Below, one piece after another: positions 23,721 to 43,112 of a DNA stretch of 64,000 bases. A model generated the notes under the pieces. It did not search any database and was not told where the DNA came from. It worked only from the letters and a program-made list of their open reading frames with translations. Position 1 is the stretch's first letter. Every line of letters starts with the position of its first letter. Source of the DNA: Cardinalis cardinalis (taxonomy: Eukaryota > Chordata > Aves > Passeriformes > Cardinalidae); NCBI GenBank assembly GCA_014549065.1, contig JACDOX010000068.1:1189289-1253288 (forward strand). Reading direction: 5' to 3'. Made by a program: the position numbers and the translations under genes.

Positions 23721-24200
23721 GGCTTTGAATCCATAGTCTACTTTTTCCTACCACGCACGGCCAGGCACGGCCATCCCCCAGGCAACACCTAGAGAAGCAG
23801 AGATCCCCTTGGAATGGACAAAAGATGTGGTTGTGTTTTTCTTTTTGGTACGAGGAGTCATGGCACCAACTGTTTTGGTTTTGTTATTTTTTTAACAAGT
23901 GCTCTCTATCTTATATATATTATATATACAAACACTCACCGAGACAAGGGACAGTGCTTTTCCAAGAGACTGATGAAGCCAGCTGTATAACATTGCTGTT
24001 TGTAAATTCATGTCATGCATAAATGTATTTATGTTGTAAAGCTATTTATATATTGTTTATAAAGAGATATTTATAAAAAAAATTATTTATGTAACTAAAT
24101 GAAAAGTCAAGCATTGTAACATTTTTTTGTCCTAAGTAGTTGAAAAACTTTAAAAAAAAAATCATTCCGTGTGGCATTTTGTAACCTGTCTTTATTTATC
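23721..24200 (+). other. NPPC: NPPC 3'UTR exon, AU-rich
   Basis: The exon starts after TTCCTTGCAG. From about 23880 it becomes strongly AU-rich, with repeated AUUUA-type pentamers (for example at 24027-24031) and runs of TATAT, as in short-lived mRNAs. No AATAAA is present. TATAAA variants at about 24058 and 24072 are possible poly(A) signals, so the 3' end is uncertain. Confidence 0.6.
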
Positions 24201-27200
24201 AAATTCACATACAATTTAAATGTCAGATTGTTTGATTTTAACAGAGCTAAAGAAGAAATTGTTCAGATGTTTTAGAAAAGTCAGGAGTGAGAGAAAGGCC
24301 AGCTGATATTTTAAGCTTTGATCCCATATGCAAAAGTAAACTTATGCCCAATCCTGTGATGCTCTGATGGACTGAATCCTGCCTGGCGCTGCAGGACTCT
24401 GCAGACCCCAGCTGAGCTCCCTGCGACAGCACACAGCCTTGGGCAGCACATCCATGCCCAGATCCCAAATGGCACCCGTGGAAATGAGCCCAGCACGGTT
24501 AACAGCCGAGCCCTGGATCCACAGCAGCGAGACAAGGGCAGCATCTGTCCCAGACGTGCTTTAACCGCTCCTAGCCCAAGCTCCAAAGCTCCAGCCCATA
24601 GCTGCAGCTCTATCACTGCTGCTGGATGGAGACGCCGTCCCTGCTGACAGCAACAAAGAGCTCGCGCTGGAGCTGGCCCCCGGCTGTGCTGCTGGGAGCA
24701 GAGCTCTGTGCCAGAGGCACTGCTATTCCAGGATCCAGTGGCCCACTAAGTGTCTTGTTGATATTCCCATCCGCCAGCCCTTTGCCNCTAAGCTGTAAAG
24801 TCCCTTCCTCCAGCAGAGATTTATTTAACTGAGCCAGGGACAATACACAGACAGACCAAAATATACCGAGAGCTGCCTGGTAAGGATTCATGGACGCAGC
24901 TGTTGCTACAGCTTCTTGCTATGTAAAGTGCATGAAATAAATCGTTAAAATGACTTGGAGCTCTAAAGGAAACAGCAAGTGAGGGGGCAGGGAGCGCAGT
25001 AAACACACAAACTCCTGCTTGAAGGCTCTTTGGTCTCATTCTTCAAAGAGGCCTTAGAAAAAAAGAGAGTGGCAGGCGCCCAGCCCAGCCGTGACAGGAG
25101 TCACAAATTATGCCCTGGCCATTGTAGTGGGCTGGGAAACAACGAGCATTATGTTCTGCTGGGCTCCGGTGCCTAGGACAGGGCAAAGAGAAAGTCACCA
25201 AGACCCAGAGGCAAAGCGATCCTTTTCCTTAGCAACCAGCAGGAAACCATAGAAACCTCCAGCCAGACTCACCCCAGCTCTGACAGAACACTGGGTGAAC
25301 AGAACAAGAGGATTCATCCAGACACCCACAGCTCAATCAGCAGGTTAGGAGTGCATAGGGGACATTTCTGACCTCACATGAGCACGGCCTCCATCAGAGA
25401 CAGGAACCCATCTCACAGTGCCCACAGGATCCCACTGGACGGGAAGCAGCAGCTGATGGACCACATAAGATGTTGCCTATGGGGAACAAAATCAACACCC
25501 TGGCAGGGAGGGAGGCAGGACGGGCAAGCGGCAGCTCCCATAGGGAATGGCAACCCACTGACAGGGCTCTGTAAGGCAAATACACCTGTGAATGTCACTC
25601 TTCCAGCTCCACACATCTTTAGAGGAAGAAGGGGCTGTATCAGGAGCTCCTAAAGAGATGCCCAATAGAGGGGACTGTCCACTGTCACCCAGGAAAGCTA
25701 AAGGACAACAAGGAATCGCTTACTGTGCAAACCTTGCACAGCCAGGTCTGAACAGAGGTGTAAGAAGGTGGTACTGCAGGTCCTGTTTAGGGTCCTGGTC
25801 CTGGAGCATGAAGCCAGAGTAGTGACCATGAAAAAGTGACAGGCTGGGACCAATTCCCTTTCCAGTTTTGGCTTTTTGCTGCAAGCCAGAGCTGAAATAA
25901 AATCACCTGCCTAGTGACAGAGGGGTTGTCCTCAACACAGCAGCAGGGACTCAGCCTCAGGAATTTAATCCACACAATTTTACCACATAAGTAAGGCAGA
26001 ACCTGAGATAAGGTTGGGAGATTGAAGATCACAGCCTGGGGTCATGTACAGTCTGGATTCCTGTTTCTCCTCGGCAGCATTGTCCAAGAATAAAAGCACA
26101 GCCCACAGCATGGGTCCNTTCCATCCACTGGGCTCCCTGGGAAAAAGCAAGCCCAAGGAAAAGGGCAAAGCTGTATAGCAAAAGGCCATTAGCTTGGCAG
26201 AGAAGAGAAATCAGAGCTAGAGCTCCTGGTGCAGAGGGAGAGGATAACAGCTTGTTTCCTCATTTTCCTGCTTCTGGTCTGACCAGGGAGCCACCTGTCC
26301 CTTAGGATGTGGATTGCCACCAGCAGGACGGGAATATGGTACCCATGTGTGGTGATGATGTGCAAGAGAGAAGGCAGCACTCAGGGGTGAAAGAACATTT
26401 GGGAAAGCTCAGNCCCACTCAAGCTCAGCCCCTCTGTGGCACAGCCAGACCAGTGGGTCTGACAGGCAGAGAGTGGCACTGCCAGCAGAGGTCAGTTCTC
26501 AGAGCACTGATGAGCACTTTGCTGCTTCACTGGACAAGCAAGAACGGGAATCAGAAGTGGCTCATTAGAACACAGCAATCACCCAAAATGGCCACAACTG
26601 GCTCTCCCTGACAGGGGCTGAGTAGGAAACAAGGGCAGCCAGAAAGAGGGGCCACAGGAATGTAATTAAGAGGCAAGGAGGCATCTTGTGCAGCAAAAAC
26701 AAATTCCTCTCGCATCACTGCCTCCCCTGATGGCCAGCTAGGTCAGATCCTCACAACATCCCATGAAAGGATCCATGGCCAGCCCTGGAAAACTCCCCTG
26801 CTACATCCCAGCCCAGACAGCATAAGTGAACGACAGTTCTTCTGGATGCAAGGTGCAGCCTCAGGAGGTGGCATCTGGTATCTCAACCACAGTCTCANAG
26901 AATGGCCTTTAGNAGAGGTGTGTNCACACNCCTGGAAGTGAGGGGAGAAGGAGTTCCAGGGTCCCCTGTCCATANTCAGGTCAAATTAGCACTCATGGGA
27001 CCTACATATTCCCTGCANCACCAGCTGGATGAGCAGTAGCCAATTCAGCTTCTAAATGGGAACACTTGTGACATGATGTAGGAACAGCCTTGATTTCTCC
27101 TCTCCAGGAGCAATTCCTAGCAGGAGTTGAGCCATCAGCCCCCAGCCTGAAAAGGCACACAGCTCTGTAGTGGAAAAGGAAAAAGAGCTTCCTCCAGTGC

Positions 27201-30200
27201 TGCAGTACAAGTGCCTAGCAAAGCCCAAACAGGCTGGAGCAGACCTTGAAGCACTCACAACAGGGACACTGTTGCCTTCTAATGTGTGGGAAACCTGTTC
27301 TGTTCCCCCAGCCCATATTCCACATTTTTCCCTGGTACATTCATGCAATTCTTCCCAGGTACTTATTGCTGAAGGGTTACAAAGCCCAGCTCTGGTGACA
27401 GCAAATCCCAAAGCAAAGAAGAAAAAGAGAAGCTCAGAGTCCCAGANCAGGAGAGCAAAAGAATTTTCCATCTGGAAAGGGACTTGAGGCATGGAGCAGG
27501 GACTGCCAGGGGCAGCAACAAACATGCCCCCGCCACTTGCTCCAGGACTTCTCCAAGCATGGGCTGCTTCCCTCAGAATGCAGAAAAACAAAGGGAAAGT
27601 ATCACAGGGCGACTTCCAGAGGGAGCCTGCACCTGACACAAGTGTGAGTTAAAAACAAGAAGGGAATTGAATTCAGGCGCCTTCCTGTCAGTCAGCAACT
27701 AACCTTGTCAGGAGGGATGGCAGCACTAACTGAATCAGGCAATTCATTAGGTTGGGGCATGCAGCAAAAGCCCACGCTCTCTGGAGCAGAACTACAGTGA
27801 AAATCCAGGGTAATGAGTTGCAAACTGCCTTTGTAAATGACACTTCTGCAGTGACTCTGGCAGGATGGGAAAAGAGCTAATAGGAAAATCATTAGGTAGC
27901 ATCCCTTTGATATTGTTGAAAACTGCACAGGCTATCTTTCCTGCCCCCTCCATAATTAACCTGGTACATTACCCATAATACTCCAGGCTGATAGTCCCAC
28001 AATGGACCACCTTATCTGCATCAGGGGAAAATCCAGGGTATGCTACTTAAAAGGAAGAAGACTCCTGGAAAAGCTTAAAAGGTGTTAAGATTTCCCCCCA
28101 ACTGCACACACTCATCATCTTCAACTCCATCAGCAACCAATCTCTGCCCAGCCAGGAGACCAAAACCCTGTCACAGTAAGCAGGTAGGAGCAAGGCTGTC
28201 CTGGGAAATGCAGCTGCAGAGGAACTGATCTGCCCAAGGTTGCTTGCTGCAGCAGGAAGAGGACACAGTTCTGTGCTTTGCCCTTTATTAACAACTGTCT
28301 TTGTCCTTGATTTCCTTTATGCTAAACCAGGCTACAGTCTGTACCTCCTGAGATGCAGAACAGCTCTGAGGAGCAATGCCTACCCACCTGGCCCGTCTGC
28401 CAGCAAGGAGGTGTCATCTCAGAGTCCTGATGTAAAAGGTACAGCACCACAGCTGGCAGGTGATCCTGAAGGAACTGGTGCCCTCTAACAGCTGTGAAGG
28501 TGACAATGAAACACCGAGACGTTACTGACTGCATCAGCACAGAGCAACCTTAGGACTGNGCCAATCATGAGACAGTGAGTGAAACATGAGGGCTGGTGAG
28601 ACAAACAGCATCTTTGGGAAGAATCTGGAGGGCAAGACAACACTACTTCCAAACCTCATACCCATGAAAATACAACCTATGGTCAGACAAGCTCCAAATA
28701 CTCACAAAGAGGCTGATCCCTGATGGAGCGAGGCTTTGCTTACCCACCACAATCAGCTCTTCTGGAAACACAGAGCTTTCATGTGTGACTAGGGCATTTC
28801 AAAAACACCCTAATGATACAGATTTCTAAAGGCTCTTTGGAGATCTGGAGAAGTGTGTGCCATCTTCTACTAGAATTAGAGCAAGCAAGGACTACTGGCA
28901 CAAATTATTTTGTGCTTTGTGGGGAAATACGTATTTCAGGACTGTTAAATGATTTTATGGCATCCCGTTATTGCCTGGAATTTCCAGTGTGTATGTATGC
29001 ATGTTCATTAGAGCAGGGACATCTTATCAACAAGAAAAAACTGTGGTCACAGCTACCACACTCGGGCAATTGGCAGTGGGGCATGTCATGAGATGTACAT
29101 GCTGCACNAAGGAGCCTCCATGCCTGTGGAATCACAGACAGGGAGCAAAGTGCTGCTCTGCCCATTCCTTTGCCTGGCTGACCCACTGGAGAGGGGAGTA
29201 GCACCCCGGGGATGCTGAGAGGCAGGGTCAGCCCAGGCTGGGGGGTAAACAACACACTCTCTTTACAATCACTTACCTCTGGGAGCTCTGTGGGAGGGCC
29301 AAACTTGAGGAACTATCAGCAAAATGTCAACAGTCCCTGAGAGACACGGAGCTTCGTCATGGAGCAGAATGAAACAATGACATATTCCTAAAAACTCTGC
29401 CGAGAAATTCAATCAGACTGTCAGGCTAAAATTCTAAATTAAGAATATAAGCTTGAGGTTACAAGTAGGAACTGAGATCTCTCTAAATTTTACTTTACCT
29501 TTCTTGATGCCCCTGGGTTACTCTCAGATTACACAAAAATATGCTATGCAGACTCAGGTTTTGGTTCCCTTGCATTGGTCAGGTGTTATAGAGGACTTAG
29601 TGGGGTGGAAAAAAAAACAACAGGAAACTTTGTGACCAGGTGCCTGAGATAGGGCTATCTGGGTCTATTGTGTTTGTTGGGCAGGNTTTTAGATTTCTCC
29701 ATTTCCCCATTATTTAGAATAATAAAGAGCAAGGTTGTTTTTCTGCATTGCAGTTTGCAACAGGCTCAGACCAAAAATAGGAACCCCCAGCACCAACAGC
29801 CCCACAAATGCACAAGTTTGGGCTGCTTTACTGTGCAAGGGTGGGCTTTGTGTGGTTTCTAACTTAGCTGAACTCATATAAGCCTGTGCAGAACTGAAAG
29901 TTTAGGAAAAGTCTGGTTTGTCCATGCAATTTAAGTTCTAACACAGCTATCAGAGATAAGGGCACTGTTTCTTCTGTCTTCCCTGCAGTGAGTAAGCACA
30001 AGTCTGCNTGGCACACAGGGACCGACACATTTTGCCCTCATAGGATAAGAACACTAAAACCAAAAACACCCTCTGGGGTCTGCATCCTTTTACATTCTTT
30101 CAGGAACTGAAAGATGTTCAGCAAAATCCACTTTGCAGAGCTGGTGGGAAAATGGCCCACCAGTAGCTTCTTCAGACCACTGTCTTCTGTAAGGAACAAA

Positions 30201-32729
30201 AGCTTCACTCTGGAGAGCAGTTCTGCAGGTCCTACTCCTGTACATGATCCATGGAGAGAGACCTGCAAGCCTGAGAGCAGCTCCACAAGCACCCATGGGA
30301 TTTCCTAGGGCTGCACAAGATTGATTGCAAGACAGGTCTCAAATCTGAAGACAGAAGGGTCTGTCAGCATCACTGATTTTCCCTCCTGCTCTCAACACAA
30401 GAGTAAGTTAGCATTCAACTTAGCTAAGAAGGTAAGGAGGGAAGTAAAAGAAGAAGAGATTTTAATCCAAAACTATTTTTTTCTTCTGTTCAAGACTGAC
30501 ATCAGCACTGCTTTATTGTGTTCCAGAACTGCCTGATGTTAGCTGGTATCAAGTGAGTCTCGGCAGGAATGCCAGGGACATTTGTTAGCATGAGGCACAG
30601 CTTTAGGGCTAGGGCAGCCTACCAGCACTGCAATCAGCTGAGATCCTCTCTTCCATTTTCCAGCTCAGTGCTCAATTCCATATTAAACAAGCACTAGTAC
30701 AAGTGGAGCTGCAGACCACAAAGCTAGACAATAAAGCCCTGAAGAGCAGAGGGAAGGCAGTTTCCATCCACTTTCTCTCCCTCTGGGTGGAAAAGGCAAA
30801 CAGAAGTTCAATAGCTCAAAGTCTGTCCTGCTGCAATCTTGGAGCGAGCTGCAGTTGGAGCATCCCATTGCTGCCATAAACCAAAGCAGTGCAGGATGCT
30901 CACCCTGCACCAGGGAGCAGCGTCCAGCAGTGCTCAGNCAAGCTGTGTTAGCTCCCTCCAGCAGGCACAGGCAATCCATGGCNGTTTGCATCAAATCTGC
31001 CTCTGCTTCCACCTCCCTCTTGTCCCCATAGCAGTTCAGCTCCCNGGGCACTCCCCACAATTCAGCCTCTAATTCACACAACTCTGCTCTGAGTTGCTGC
31101 CTTTCCTGTACTCAACAGGACTCAACACAGTCTTTATCTGTTGTTGTTCTCAAAGAGCACAGCACCTCCTGCATCCTTGCCCATTAACAACTCTGCCTTC
31201 TGCTTCATTTCTGGAATAGCTTCTAACTCTTTCCTTCAAGCCAGATTCATTAACCAGCTGCTGCAGAGCTGTTTGCCTCCCCCAGGTACTCTGTGCATGT
31301 CATTTGTTAATGACTCATCTCAGCCTGGNCTCATTGCAGACATCCCCCTCCTTTTGCAGCACCAAGCCCTTTGCTGGCACACCAGGAAAGCCAAGCATGC
31401 AAACAGCTCCAACACACCAGTCCCCTCCCTGTCCTCTGTCACCATCAGACATGGGACAACTCTTTATTCAAAGTGCTATTTCCTCTCTTGCTGCTTTGCT
31501 GATCAAAGGCAATGTGAACCAAAGCGTAAATAAGATCCTCACCCCCAGCCAGGCTTTGAGAACAGCAAAAACACAAGAACAAACTCAAAAACTTCCAACC
31601 ACAAAAGAAGCTTCAGTAAACTAATGTGACTCCTGTAACTGGCAGGGAATAAACACCAAGGGCACCAAACTCACATCTACCTCCCCAGCAGACTGTGGCT
31701 TGANGAGGAGCTAAAATGATTCCCAAAGGCATTTGTATTCCTCCTGCCACTTTGCAGACGGATATTAAAAATGGAAAGAGGACTATAGAGCCTCACTAGT
31801 CAAATCCAGTGAGAAAATGGATGACCAGCACATTGCAGCTGTCAACACAGCAGGCTAGAAACAGACACAGTCCATCTCCATCACAGACTTGGGAACACAA
31901 GGTCCACCTGCACCTCCTGAGAAGCTGTCAGCTGAACACTGTGAGAAGCTGAAACAGGAGCTAATACTGCCACTGCTTGGGAAACAGTTCCACTGAGTTA
32001 CTGGTGAAGGCTTTGTGCTCTGGGCTTATCCACTTAACATCCTTGTTGCATTTCTAGGAGGAGACAGAGCTGGTAAAGAATCAGAAGCCTGACCAGAATC
32101 AGAAGTGTCTGGGATTTGACTCAGAGGAAGCTGGAGGGAGAGTATTTTGATCTTCCTCTCCAGACTGAAAGCTGGTGTGCCTGCACTGCAGGAGAAGAAA
32201 AGGAGAGGGATTTACTTCCACAAGTGAGCAAGTCCTGTGACTGAGGACTGCAAGCATGCAGATGGCGAAGAGTCCTGGTAGCAATAAGAGGAAGGCACGT
32301 GCANTGCACAAGCAAATGCAGGTGACAGCTGGCTGCAGGACTGGAGCATTGTCACAGTCCTCTGCTTAAACAGCTCCCCTGCCTGCCCAGGAAAAGAGCT
32401 TCTCTTTACAGAAGTGAAATGCAGGAGCCAAACTACAAAGCAGCACTCAGCTAGATGCAAAGNAAGGAACTGACTGGCCTAAGAGCACAACTCTGAACCT
32501 TCCACAACCAGGCATCAAAGCTGTTTAGGCTCAGGACATGGGGCTCAGCTACCAGCTTTGCCACACATCCTTCTGCACAAAGATGAACGACTGACAAAAC
32601 GTGAAGAGGCCTCCCTGTCTCCCAGATGCATCAGAGATCAATCAGACCTTNGGTCTACACACACCAAGAATCAAATAAATGCTCAAGTGAACAAGTGCCA
32701 TTGGACAACAAGCCTAAAACAGTCTCCAA
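24201..32729. other. Intergenic region between NPPC and COPS7B
   Basis: About 8.5 kb between the convergent 3' ends of NPPC and COPS7B. No open frame has a recognisable product, paired splice sites or island-like promoter. The stretch around 25060-25200 contains CCATTGT and AACAACGA, which are SOX-type motifs, but the evidence is thin. No clear transposon was recognised. Confidence 0.6.
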
Positions 32730-33962
32730 GTCAAGACTCCAGACTCTGACATTTAATCAGCATTTTTAATTTTTTTTCTAAAATGTACTTTTTTATGAAT
32801 TGCTGTTCCAATGCTTCCCCCTTAAAAAAACCCCCACACCGTGCCAAACTAGGTGCAAATAACCGGAAATTAGTTTGTAACAAATAAAAAAACCCCACAA
32901 AACAAAGGCTGAAATGCTTTAGAATCACAACAATGTACAAAAAAAAAAAAAAAAGAAAAAAAAAAAAAAAAAAGGAGGAAAATACAACCTGAAAGTGTTC
33001 AAAATTCAGAAAGACTCATCAAGTCCATTGCTTCAGCAAGGGGATGCTGCTGCGACCCCTGCCAGTGGGTCCTGGGCCACCAGCCTGCCTCCATGCCAAA
33101 CAGGCTCCTCTCCCACTGTCGCCAGCATCCAAGAAGAGAGAATGCATTACCCTTTGAAGGTATCAATGGGGGAAACAACTCACAAGCAGCTCTGGGAGGT
33201 CACATCACATTCAGGAGGAATAGTTTCTAGCATGCCCCTAACCACCTGCAAGGTCTGTGTGAAAGAGCAGCCTGCTTCCCCCTTATTGTACTGATGCCTC
33301 AGAGATGCAGAACAGTGCTTTAAATCTGTGAGAGATTAAAGGGCTTAGTAAGGGCAGTAAACAGACAGTTAAGTAAACAGCCCAGCACTGGAACTCATCT
33401 TCACAGAGCGAGGTAGTGTGAATTTCACCCCAGTTTAAAATAGACAGGGGTAGCGGAAAGGCTGAAGGCTTCCATGTAAAGCAGTTCCTGGCCTAGAAAC
33501 CTTCCTGTGCTCCTTTTGGGAATGAAAAGATCTGTGTTGATGGCTTCCTCGCTCCCAGCCTGGCTTTGGTAGCCACACTTCAACCCTGGGATTCACATGC
33601 TTGCTAGAGAAGCTCTCCCGTGATCTGATTCAGTAGAGCAGCTTCCTCAAGGTTAAGCAGCAATGAACTAGCTGGGAGGGAGCAAAACGGTCCACAGATA
33701 TTTTGGTTTTTTCTTGCCCCTTTTGGTTAGTCCCTTTCTTTACAAGTCCTCCTCAACAGGACCACAGCAGGGACACCCTGAAAACTCATAGGAGCTGCAC
33801 AGTGTAACTTAGCCAGGTGCTGCTAACTGGGAACTGTTCAAACAGGGCTTTAACTTGCCAGCTGGGAAGGGACTGGCCCAGAACCCACTGAAAAAGGAGA
33901 CGCAGGTCCTTTTTGCTCCTCCTGTTGTCATTCCTAACTGAATGACATTTAGATGGCATGTT
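32730..33962 (-). other. COPS7B: COPS7B 3'UTR
   Basis: Runs from the stop codon at 33963 to candidate minus-strand ATTAAA poly(A) signals at 32770-32765 and 32757-32752. No AATAAA is seen on the minus strand between. The length is about 1.2 kb. The end point is inferred from the signal only. Confidence 0.5.
32939..32973 (+). repeat. A-rich simple repeat (T-rich in the COPS7B transcript)
   Basis: About 35 A residues broken by one G, inside the probable COPS7B 3'UTR, where the transcript would carry a U tract. Confidence 0.95.
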
Positions 33963-40575
<6,613 letters not shown>

Positions 40576-42486
40576 TCTAGGTTTTCAATCTGTCAGTAAA
40601 AGAACATAATATTAACACATCCCTTCTCCTCTGCTGAGCTCTGCCTGGCAGGGGACCAGGAGGTGCTCAGCATAGCAACATTTCAGCTGCCAGCCTTTTC
40701 TTCAGCATTCAGGGGGCAGGCCACAGACCCAGCAGGTTCAACTGCTGATTTAGCTGGGCAGCAAGGATGACTCCTATGACTTCTAAGCAAAATTTCTGTC
40801 TGAGCAGTTCCCTAAAAGGATCTGCTCTTGCAGATCCCTTCTTGTAAGACAAGAGTTTAGATTTCATGCTGTTTTCAGACTTTTCCTTCTATGATGCTGC
40901 CAAATAATGCCAACTGTAAAGATGCTTATTGATACACTGGACTGACTTCCTCCTTCCTCATTACACAGCTCCAAAGCAGCAACTAACAGAATTCCCTGTG
41001 AAGGACTGATGCACTCTGTATGCCCACACATTCACCTTTTCCCTTGACTCTGACTATTGATACAGTGTGTATCCATAATTCCCATTGCTTTCTGAGCCCA
41101 AAAGGCAAAAACAACTGTAAGGGGCCTGTAAGCAGCTCCCCTGTCTGCACTGTGCAGTTCAAGAGTTTGGGGTTAACTGGGAAGCTTAAGTGATAAAAAT
41201 ACCCTTTTTACAAAGGCTCTATTTAAGTCCCCTGTAAAGAGAGTCTTTGTCTTCAGCTGCTGCCTGACATTTCTGGTGTGCATGCTGTCTCCCAGCACCA
41301 ACATGTTGCTTTTGAAATGTAAATCACTATTTATTAACAAGTTCCACAAAATGAGCTGTTTGTTTACAAACAACCAAGACAAAACTTCCCAAGCATGTTA
41401 TTCAGAAACCAAAGCACTGAGCAGATAAGGGAGGTTTTGTGTTATGTTTGTATNGGATAATTATCAAGCAGAGGGCATAACCTTGATGAAAACCAAACAC
41501 CAGAGAACCTGCCTGGTTCTGTGTGACCCACGTGGGCTGGGCCCACACCCACCCTTGTGGGGGCAGCACAGTCATACAGGGGCTTTGCTGTTCCACCAGG
41601 CCTAACCAAATTAAGGCTTGTGAAGGCATCACAGCTTCCTGTATTAGTCAACTTCTAAAAATACACTTCACTTTGTTCTATTACACCTGCAGGTACAAAT
41701 GGTCTCAACTTTAGAGGGCAGCCTTTAACACTCTCCACACTGAGATATCTCAGTGCCCGAAGTCTCTCTGGGGTTCTTTCCACCAGGGGCACACGTGCAG
41801 CCTGGCTGAACAGCACCTCAGCTCTGCTCAGAAATCCCTGCACTACAGAACAGTCAGTGTGCCTGCCTAACACATCAGCGTGCTCCCTCTGCTCACAGAG
41901 AGGACAATTTCCTCACGAGAGAATATGGATTGACTGTGCTGGGAATGAGATTCAGATTTCACAGTTCTATTGTCCTCCCTCACAGGTGATCAAACCACAC
42001 GCTGGCGTATGAGGTTACAAAAGACGGGCTGGCTGTATCCATGCCCTGGTGGGGAAGAGATGCCAATTNTCTGCCCCTTTCCAAGTAAATGTTCGGACAA
42101 CTGCGCTGCTACTGCAACCTGTGTGCGCACCCGTGTCACAGGGAACACCTCGCTGCTTCCAAAACCCATTCACCCCGGTGAGAAGTGGCTGAAATACAGC
42201 AGACCCTCCAACGTAGCTTGTCCAAAGGCTACAACAACCCAAGTAGAGGGACAAGCCGGGCTTCTCTCGCGGTCAGGCCTTTCTAAGGTAGCTCAAGGAG
42301 TNTCAGGGCGGGAAGCGGCCCGCAGACCCTGCAGGAGGATGGCGGGGGTTTCCTGGCCCTGGCGCTCTCCCCAGACCCCTGGCAGAGCCCTCGGGCCCCA
42401 CCGAGCCCTGCCGCAGAGGGAAATTTACCGGGGNTCCCCCACCGCCGCCCCTGTTCCCGGGAGGCCTCTCCCAGCCCGGGCATTAC

Positions 42487-42560
42487 CTCTCCGCTCGCGG
42501 CCTCCCGTCCCGCCGCTCCCGGCGCCGAACCCGCCGCGCCTCAAGCCGCCATGATGGCGG
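42487..42560 (-). other. COPS7B: COPS7B non-coding exon 1
   Basis: Minus-strand donor GAGAG/GTAATG (exon ends at 42487), in the CpG island. The next minus-strand acceptor is the one before the coding start at 40589. The 5' boundary is not visible and 42560 is approximate. If transcription begins above 42552, the exon carries a four-codon upstream ORF. Confidence 0.65.
42541..42552 (-). promoter_or_regulatory. Candidate minimal upstream ORF (Met-Ala-Ala-stop) of COPS7B
   Basis: ATGGCGGCTTGA on the minus strand, with A at -3 and G at +4 (a strong initiation context), in the proposed non-coding exon. It matters only if the transcription start lies upstream. The same bases form part of a YY1-like motif, which is an equally good explanation. 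Confidence 0.3.
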
Positions 42561-42561
42561 C
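42545..42561. promoter_or_regulatory. Palindromic paired YY1-like site
   Basis: GCCGCCAT-G-ATGGCGGC is a perfect 8-bp inverted repeat around one base. Each half carries the CCAT core and GC-rich flank of YY1 sites common near starts of housekeeping genes. Factor identity is inferred. Confidence 0.5.
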
Positions 42562-42742
42562 GCCGGTGTCCGCGCGNGGCTCCTTCCCCCCGGAACGCGC
42601 GGGCCGCGCCGAACGTTCCGGCCGATCCCGGCGGCCGCGAGGAGCGGGGACCGCGGCCCGGCATCCCCGGGGTACCGACATGGGGACGGCGGGCTGGCGG
42701 TGCTGGCACCGACAGAGGCATGCTCCAGCAGCCCACGGAGCA

Positions 42743-42816
42743 AACTTCACTCGCTTATGCTGGAACAGCTGCTCCGCTGCGTCCCAGCAGCTGTTCCAGC
42801 ATAAGCAAGTGAAATT
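42743..42816. repeat. Long hairpin: 31-bp inverted repeat with a 12-nt loop
   Basis: Arms 42743-42773 and 42786-42816 match at 29 of 31 positions around the loop CCGCTGCGTCCC. Each arm contains GCTTATGCTGGAACAGCTGC or its complement, with a CAGCTG E-box. In a minus-strand RNA both mismatches become G-U pairs, so the stem would be continuous. It sits about 190 bp upstream of the COPS7B first exon. No known RNA family is recognised. Confidence 0.9.
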
Positions 42817-42929
42817 CCTGCCTCTCTTTTAGGGGATACGAGGTCCTGTGGCAGCATCACAGGGGTTTGCAGTCCAAAATAACCCGTGCAAAGGGCTGCT
42901 GTTGTAAGGCAAATTCATTATTAGAAGTG

Positions 42930-43112
42930 GGGCCATTACTAGATTGAATGGAACAGACTCCCCAGGGAAGTGACGGCAGCCCCAAGGCTGGCAGAGCTCA
43001 AGGAGTGTTTGGACAGCACACGGTGAGATTCCTGGGGCTGTCCTGGGCAAGGACAGGAATTGGGCTCGACCATCCTTGTAGTCCCTTCACACTCAGGATA
43101 TTCTATGATTCT
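42930..43112 (+). mobile_element. CR1 LINE fragment, 3' end
   Basis: It carries the CR1 3' landmarks in order: CTCCCCAGGGAAGTGACGGC, GGCAGAGCTCAAGGAGTGTT, GGACAGGAATTGGGCTCGAC, and the terminal TTCTATGATTCT repeat. The 5' end is truncated, as usual for CR1. Confidence 0.85.

Larger units (their letters stand above)
42300..42700. promoter_or_regulatory. COPS7B: CpG-island promoter of COPS7B
   Basis: Dense CpG and GC-rich DNA over the first exon, with no TATA box. It contains the palindromic double CCAT (YY1-like) site at 42545-42561. Confidence 0.75.
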
